From the NCBI GenBank assembly GCA_938041695.1, contig CALISI010000042.1:1-11296 (forward strand): 11,296 nucleotides of DNA, in the 5' to 3' direction. Positions 7,357-11,296 of the stretch are shown piece after piece (positions within the stretch are counted from its first letter, which is position 1; every line of letters starts with the position of its first letter). A program made the position numbers and the translations under genes. The notes under the pieces are model-generated. The model had not been told where the DNA came from, did not search any database, and worked only from the letters and a program-made list of their open reading frames with translations. Source of the stretch: an uncultured Actinomyces sp. GTDB taxonomy: Bacteria > Actinomycetota > Actinomycetes > Actinomycetales > Actinomycetaceae.

Positions 7357-8691
7357 ATGAGCGAGGCACGCCGACCCGCACAGTCCGCGGGAGCGGATGC
7401 GCCAGCCCATGCCTCGTCCGCAACGACGACGAGGTCAGCCATCCCCCGCCTGCCTGTCGGCCGCCTCGCGTTCCTCCTCCTGGCGGGCGTCGCGCTTCTC
7501 GCGGGCCTGGACGCTTCCCTCGTGCGCCTCGGGGCGCTCGCGCCCGTAGCCTCGACGAGCCTGGGGACCGTGCACGGACTCCTCATGATCTACGGGTTCC
7601 TGGGCACCGCGATCTGCCTCGAGCGCGCGGTCGCCTTGCAGTCCGACGGGCGGCGCGCGTGGGCGTACGCGGCTTCTCTGTTGACCGGGGCCGGCGCCGT
7701 CAGCGCGGTCGTCATCTCCCAGAACGAGGCCGTGGCCGCGACGCTCGCGGACCTCCCGATCCCCCGCTTCCTCGCCGCCCACCTGACCGGTTTTGCGCCC
7801 GAGCGGATGATGCCGGGCTTCCTCATCACCCTCGGCATGGCGGTGCTGACGTCCATCTACTGCTACGTGTGGGCGCGCAGGCAGGCCACCCACGCGGTCC
7901 TCATCCAGCTGATGGGCGCACTCATCGGGCTGGGCGGCATCCTCCTGTGGTGGCGGGGCCTCGAGACGCCGCGCGCGGCGCCGTGGTGGCTGGCCTTCCT
8001 GATCGTCACGATCGTCGGTGAGCGCGTCGAACTCGCGCGGCTCGCCTTCGCGTCCGGTTCCACCGAGCGGCGCATCACCGCCGAGGGCGCCACCCTCATG
8101 GTGGGCCTGACGGTCGCGCTCTACTCCCCCGCGCTCGGCTACCCGCTGATCGGGCTGAGCCTCGGCGCCCTCATGGTGGACACCGCGTGGCACGACGTCG
8201 CGCGCGGCACCGTGCGCATGCAGCGCCTGCCGCGCCTGGCCGCCGTGTGCATGCTGAGCGGCTACGCGTGGGCGCTCGTTCCCGCGCTGATGTGGGTCAT
8301 CGCACCCCCGGCCTTCGACGGGTACGGCTACGATGCGTCCGTCCACGCAATCACGATCGGTTTCGTCGTCTCGATGCTGCTCGCCCACGCGCCCGTCATC
8401 ATCCCGGCAGTGGCTCGGCGCGAGGTCCCCTACCACGTCGCCATGTGGGTGCCCTTCGCGTTCCTGCAGGTTTCCCTCGCTCTGCGTCTCCTCGCGGGCG
8501 CGCGCGAGGCCGCCTACCCGTGGCGCCTCGGCGGCACCCTGGGTGTCGTGGGCGTCCTCCTGTTCGTCGCCACGACGCTGACGGTGACGATTCGCCGGGC
8601 GCGCGCGGTCTCGCGCGAACGCCGCCTCAGTGACGAGGCCGACTCCCCCTCCGCGGATCCCGCATCGTCGGGTGGAACGGAGGCGCGATGA
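7357..8691 (+). CDS. NnrS-like polytopic membrane protein
   Basis: A 444-residue integral membrane protein with about 11-12 hydrophobic segments between residues 36 and 411 and charged, disordered ends. Histidines lie within or next to membrane segments: H73 (VHGLLMIYGF), H142, H330 (VHAITIGF), H344 and H360. The VHAITIGF stretch followed by a Met-rich helix resembles the C-terminal part of NnrS proteins, heme- and copper-containing membrane proteins linked to nitric oxide metabolism. The resemblance is by eye and weak. It is first gene of an operon: its TGA overlaps the ATG of the next membrane protein, and the third gene is a copper nitrite reductase. It could handle NO, insert copper, or bind heme and pass electrons from quinol to the reductase. 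The ATG at 7357 has a good ribosome binding site. Existence of the gene is near certain; function is a hypothesis. Confidence 0.8.
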   Translation: MSEARRPAQSAGADAPAHASSATTTRSAIPRLPVGRLAFLLLAGVALLAGLDASLVRLGALAPVASTSLGTVHGLLMIYGFLGTAICLERAVALQSDGRRAWAYAASLLTGAGAVSAVVISQNEAVAATLADLPIPRFLAAHLTGFAPERMMPGFLITLGMAVLTSIYCYVWARRQATHAVLIQLMGALIGLGGILLWWRGLETPRAAPWWLAFLIVTIVGERVELARLAFASGSTERRITAEGATLMVGLTVALYSPALGYPLIGLSLGALMVDTAWHDVARGTVRMQRLPRLAAVCMLSGYAWALVPALMWVIAPPAFDGYGYDASVHAITIGFVVSMLLAHAPVIIPAVARREVPYHVAMWVPFAFLQVSLALRLLAGAREAAYPWRLGGTLGVVGVLLFVATTLTVTIRRARAVSRERRLSDEADSPSADPASSGGTEAR

Positions 8692-9986
8692 GCAAGCCTC
8701 GTGTCCCCCGCACCGACCGCGCAACTTCCGTCTGGATGTGCGTGGCGGCAGCTGCCGCCGCGATCACGATCGTCGCCCGAGGCCGCATCCCGCAGAACCT
8801 GTGGACGATGATCCACCTGGTGACCCTGGGCGTCCTGTCGAACGGGATCTTCCAGTGGTCCTGGTACTTCACGCGCGCACTCGCGCACCTGGCCCCGGAT
8901 GATCGGCGCGCCGGGCGTGACAACACCGCGCGCATCATTGCCTTCAACCTCTCCCTCCTGCTCCTCATCGGCGGCATGTGGTCGAATCTGTGGTACGCGA
9001 CCGTCACCGGCGCGACGGTCGTCGGCGTGATCGCCGCATGGCACGGGTGGGCGCTGCTCACCGCCTCCCGCGAGCGCCTGGCGTCGCGTTTCGCGGTAAT
9101 TATCCGCTACTACATCACGGCGGCGTTTTTCCTGGTGGTCGGCGCGACGCTGGCCGGTTTCGTCACGGTGGCAATGTTCGACGCGAACGCGCCCGCGTGG
9201 CTGGCCTCGGCCCGGGACCGTCTGACGGTCGCCCACGCGCTGGCGGGTATGGCCGGTTGGGTGGGCCTGACGATGGGCGGGACCCTGGTGACGCTGGGGC
9301 CGACCGCGATGCGTACGCGCATGGATCCGCGGGCGGTGTCCTTCGCGACGAGCGCCCTGCCCCTGTGGGTGGGGGCGCTCCTCGTCGCGGGCGTGGGCAC
9401 GCTCGCCGGGTCGATGCGCGTGGCGTCGGTGGGCCTCCTCGTCGTTGTGGGTGCGGCCGCCCTGGGCGTGGGCGTTCCGCTCTGTCGCGCGGCGCTGAAG
9501 AAGGGCCCGGCCGAGTACGGCGCGTGGTCCCTCACGCTGGGTGCCGCCTGGATTCTCGTCGCCGGCGCGGGAGCATCCCTGCGAGCCTTCGAGGCTGCGG
9601 ACGCGACCGGCCTGCGCGCGGCGTTCCTGCCGTGGCTGCCGATCTTCGGCGCGGCCGGGCTGGGCCAGCTCTTCGTCGGCGCGCTCACCTACCTGATGCC
9701 CGTCGTCATCGGCGGCGGACCGTCGGCCGTGCGCGTCGGGGTCGGCGTGCTCGAGGCCGGGGCGCCCATCCGGGAGGCGGCTCGCAACGTGGCCGCAGTG
9801 TTCACCCTCGCGGTCGCGTCCCTCGGCGGCGTGTCCGCCGATCGCCTGACCATCGCCGCGTGGGTGGTTCTGCTGGCCACCTACGTCGTCGACATCGTTC
9901 TCATGGCCCGCTGCGGCGTGGCCCAGGCGCACACCAAGCGCGCCGCCGCTTCATCCCCTACCACGCAAGGAGGCCGCCGTGGCTGA
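8688..9986 (+). CDS. Polytopic membrane protein of the nitrite reductase operon
   Basis: A 432-residue integral membrane protein with about 11-12 hydrophobic segments. Conserved-looking motifs include IHLVTLGVLSNGIFQWSWYF (42-61), AAWHGWALLT (116-125), VAHALAGMAGW (181-191) and GQLFVGALTYLMP (326-338). H43, H119 and H183 are in or at the edge of membrane helices and are candidate heme or copper ligands. I recall similar membrane regions associated with, and sometimes fused to, actinobacterial multicopper oxidases, but cannot verify that here. Its ATG overlaps the upstream stop (ATGA), with GGAGG only 2 bases before the start, so translation is probably coupled. Its last 8 bases overlap the start of the nitrite reductase gene. 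Both neighbours therefore seem to form one functional unit with it. Possible roles are quinol oxidation and electron transfer to NirK, or complex assembly. No named family is assigned. Confidence 0.8.
   Translation: MSKPRVPRTDRATSVWMCVAAAAAAITIVARGRIPQNLWTMIHLVTLGVLSNGIFQWSWYFTRALAHLAPDDRRAGRDNTARIIAFNLSLLLLIGGMWSNLWYATVTGATVVGVIAAWHGWALLTASRERLASRFAVIIRYYITAAFFLVVGATLAGFVTVAMFDANAPAWLASARDRLTVAHALAGMAGWVGLTMGGTLVTLGPTAMRTRMDPRAVSFATSALPLWVGALLVAGVGTLAGSMRVASVGLLVVVGAAALGVGVPLCRAALKKGPAEYGAWSLTLGAAWILVAGAGASLRAFEAADATGLRAAFLPWLPIFGAAGLGQLFVGALTYLMPVVIGGGPSAVRVGVGVLEAGAPIREAARNVAAVFTLAVASLGGVSADRLTIAAWVVLLATYVVDIVLMARCGVAQAHTKRAAASSPTTQGGRRG
9967..9973 (+). promoter_or_regulatory. Ribosome binding site deciding the nirK start
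   Basis: AAGGAGG, then the 5-base spacer CCGCC and GTG at 9979. It lies inside the end of the preceding membrane protein gene and fixes a GTG start that overlaps it by 8 bases. Confidence 0.8.
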
Positions 9987-11296
9987 CCTGAACCTGTCTG
10001 CGTCACCCTCATCGGGAGGAGACACCCGCACAACGTCCGCCCCGAAGGGTAGCTCGACGGGAACGCCGAAGCTGCGCATGAGTCCGGCGGGCGACCACTC
10101 GCCCGTGAGCCGCACGGCGGGCGCGATCATCGGCGTCGTCTCCGTCGTGGCACTCGCGCTCGCGGTCTTCCTATCCAACCCGTCCGCACCCACGACGTCG
10201 GGCACGGGGACCACATCGGGGGCCACGGCCTCGTCCGTGACGCCGACCGGGCACACGACCCGCGTGTCGGTGGGCGTCGAGGGCATGGCCTTCACGCCCA
10301 GCCACATCGAGGTGCCGGTCGGCGACCGCCTCATCATCGACTTCACGAACTCGGGGGATCAGCGCCACGACCTCGTGTTCGAGACGGGCGTGTCCTCCGG
10401 GTCCCTGGCGGCGGGCGAGACGAAGGAGCTGGATCTCGGCGTCATCGGCGGCGACGTCGAGGGCTGGTGTTCCCTGCCGGGTCACCGCGAGATGGGCATG
10501 ACGCTGCACGTGCAGGCGACGGGCGCCTCGTCCACCTCGGGAGCCTCGGCCTCGAGCGGCCACACGGGACACGACCACGGTCAGGACACCACCGGCGGGC
10601 CGGCCACGGCGACGGAGCTGACCGACTACGCGGCCTCCATCGACGCGCGCGACCCCGCCCTGCCGGCCGCGACCAGCGAAACCGAGCGCTACTACACGTT
10701 CACGGTCACCGAGCAGACCACCAACGTCACCGACACGCTGACCCGCCAGACGTGGACCTTCAACGGCGAGGCACCCGGCCCGATCCTGCGCGGACACATC
10801 GGCGACACCTTCCACATCACGCTGGTCAACAACGGGACAATGAGCCACTCGCTGGACTTCCATGCGGGCCTCGTCGCCCCCGACAACGTCATGCGCTCCA
10901 TCGAGCCCGGGCAGAGCCTCGAATACACGTTTATTGCGAAGAACGCGGGCATCTGGCTCTACCACTGCTCGACCGCGCCCATGTCGATGCACATCGCGAA
11001 CGGCATGTTCGGCGCCGTCATCATCGACCCGACCGACCTCGACAAGGTCGATCGCGAGTACGTCATGGTCGCCTCCGAGCTCTACCTGGGCGCGGACGGA
11101 CAGAGCGCCGACGCGTCCCTCCTGTCGGCCCTGGCGCCCAACGCGATGGCCTTCAACGGCGTGCCCTTCCAGTACAAGGCCCACCCGATCCCCATCAAGA
11201 CCAACGAGCGCGTGCGCGTGTGGGTCATGGACGCGGGCCCCAACCTGGCGACCACCTTCCACGTCGTGGGCACCCAGTTCGACACCGTGTGGCGCG
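9979..11296 (+). CDS. nirK: Membrane-anchored three-domain copper nitrite reductase (3' end cut off)
   Basis: Reduces nitrite to nitric oxide outside the cytoplasmic membrane; 439 residues are visible and the C-terminus lies beyond the window. A polar Ser/Thr-rich start precedes a membrane anchor (about 46-66) and a Ser/Thr/Gly linker. A plastocyanin-like cupredoxin (about 93-180) carries type 1 copper ligands H130, C164, H169 and probably M174. A His-rich linker (H195, H198, H200) leads to the NirK/AniA core from about 235. By comparison with Alcaligenes/Achromobacter NirK, H290, C330, H338 and M343 are type 1 ligands, H295, H329 and H428 are type 2 ligands, and D293 and H402 are the catalytic Asp98 and His255 equivalents. 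The full catalytic set marks it as a nitrite reductase rather than a laccase-like oxidase. The extra cupredoxin probably delivers electrons. Third gene of the operon, overlapping the previous gene by 8 bases. The GTG start is fixed by AAGGAGG at 5 bases. Confidence 0.93.
   Translation, partial: MADLNLSASPSSGGDTRTTSAPKGSSTGTPKLRMSPAGDHSPVSRTAGAIIGVVSVVALALAVFLSNPSAPTTSGTGTTSGATASSVTPTGHTTRVSVGVEGMAFTPSHIEVPVGDRLIIDFTNSGDQRHDLVFETGVSSGSLAAGETKELDLGVIGGDVEGWCSLPGHREMGMTLHVQATGASSTSGASASSGHTGHDHGQDTTGGPATATELTDYAASIDARDPALPAATSETERYYTFTVTEQTTNVTDTLTRQTWTFNGEAPGPILRGHIGDTFHITLVNNGTMSHSLDFHAGLVAPDNVMRSIEPGQSLEYTFIAKNAGIWLYHCSTAPMSMHIANGMFGAVIIDPTDLDKVDREYVMVASELYLGADGQSADASLLSALAPNAMAFNGVPFQYKAHPIPIKTNERVRVWVMDAGPNLATTFHVVGTQFDTVWR

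Noticed and set aside
7435..8724. A 429-codon - strand open frame opposite the first membrane protein
   Set aside because: Its translation is an Arg/Gly/Ala/His-rich low-complexity product; the + strand frame encodes regular membrane helices and has a ribosome binding site.
8514..9932. A 472-codon - strand open frame opposite the second membrane protein
   Set aside because: Low-complexity charged translation typical of antisense frames in GC-rich DNA.
10171..11262. A 363-codon - strand open frame opposite nirK
   Set aside because: The + strand frame has the full set of copper ligands; this one has no recognisable domain.

Overview
The window is GC-rich throughout its coding parts, uses GTG as well as ATG starts, and has gene content typical of a high-GC Gram-positive. 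An Actinomyces/Schaalia-like member of the Actinomycetaceae is my best guess, inferred from gene families and codon use rather than from any marker gene.

Layout from left to right. Positions 1-448 hold no gene I can defend; part of it (about 300-420) is strikingly rich in A and C on the + strand. Two serine tRNA genes follow on the - strand: tRNA-Ser(GCT) at 489-578, with a clear intrinsic terminator at its 3' side, and tRNA-Ser(TGA) at 657-743. Next on the - strand is a YihS-like aldose-ketose isomerase of the N-acylglucosamine 2-epimerase (AGE) superfamily (826-2166). It is divergent from a + strand phosphoglucomutase, pgm (2416-4092). A strong 17-bp hairpin separates pgm from the convergent operon that follows.

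Positions 7150 down to 4192 (- strand) form a tight three-gene operon. In transcription order these are a small WXG100/Lap-like helical protein with a proline-rich tail, a DUF1023-type alpha/beta hydrolase with a helical N-terminal domain, and a lipoprotein whose start overlaps the hydrolase stop. The order 'secretion partner, lipase-like effector, lipoprotein' resembles the type VII-secreted lipase toxin/lipoprotein immunity loci known from Staphylococcus. This is the most interesting candidate system in the window.

Positions 7357 to the right edge (+ strand) form a second tight operon of three overlapping genes. Two are polytopic membrane proteins with histidines inside predicted membrane segments; the first resembles NnrS. 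The third is a membrane-anchored three-domain copper nitrite reductase (NirK/AniA type), cut off by the window end. The first cupredoxin domain and all type 1 and type 2 copper ligands expected in the visible part are present. The operon probably reduces nitrite to nitric oxide outside the cytoplasmic membrane, with the two membrane proteins as candidate electron donors, assembly factors or NO-handling partners.
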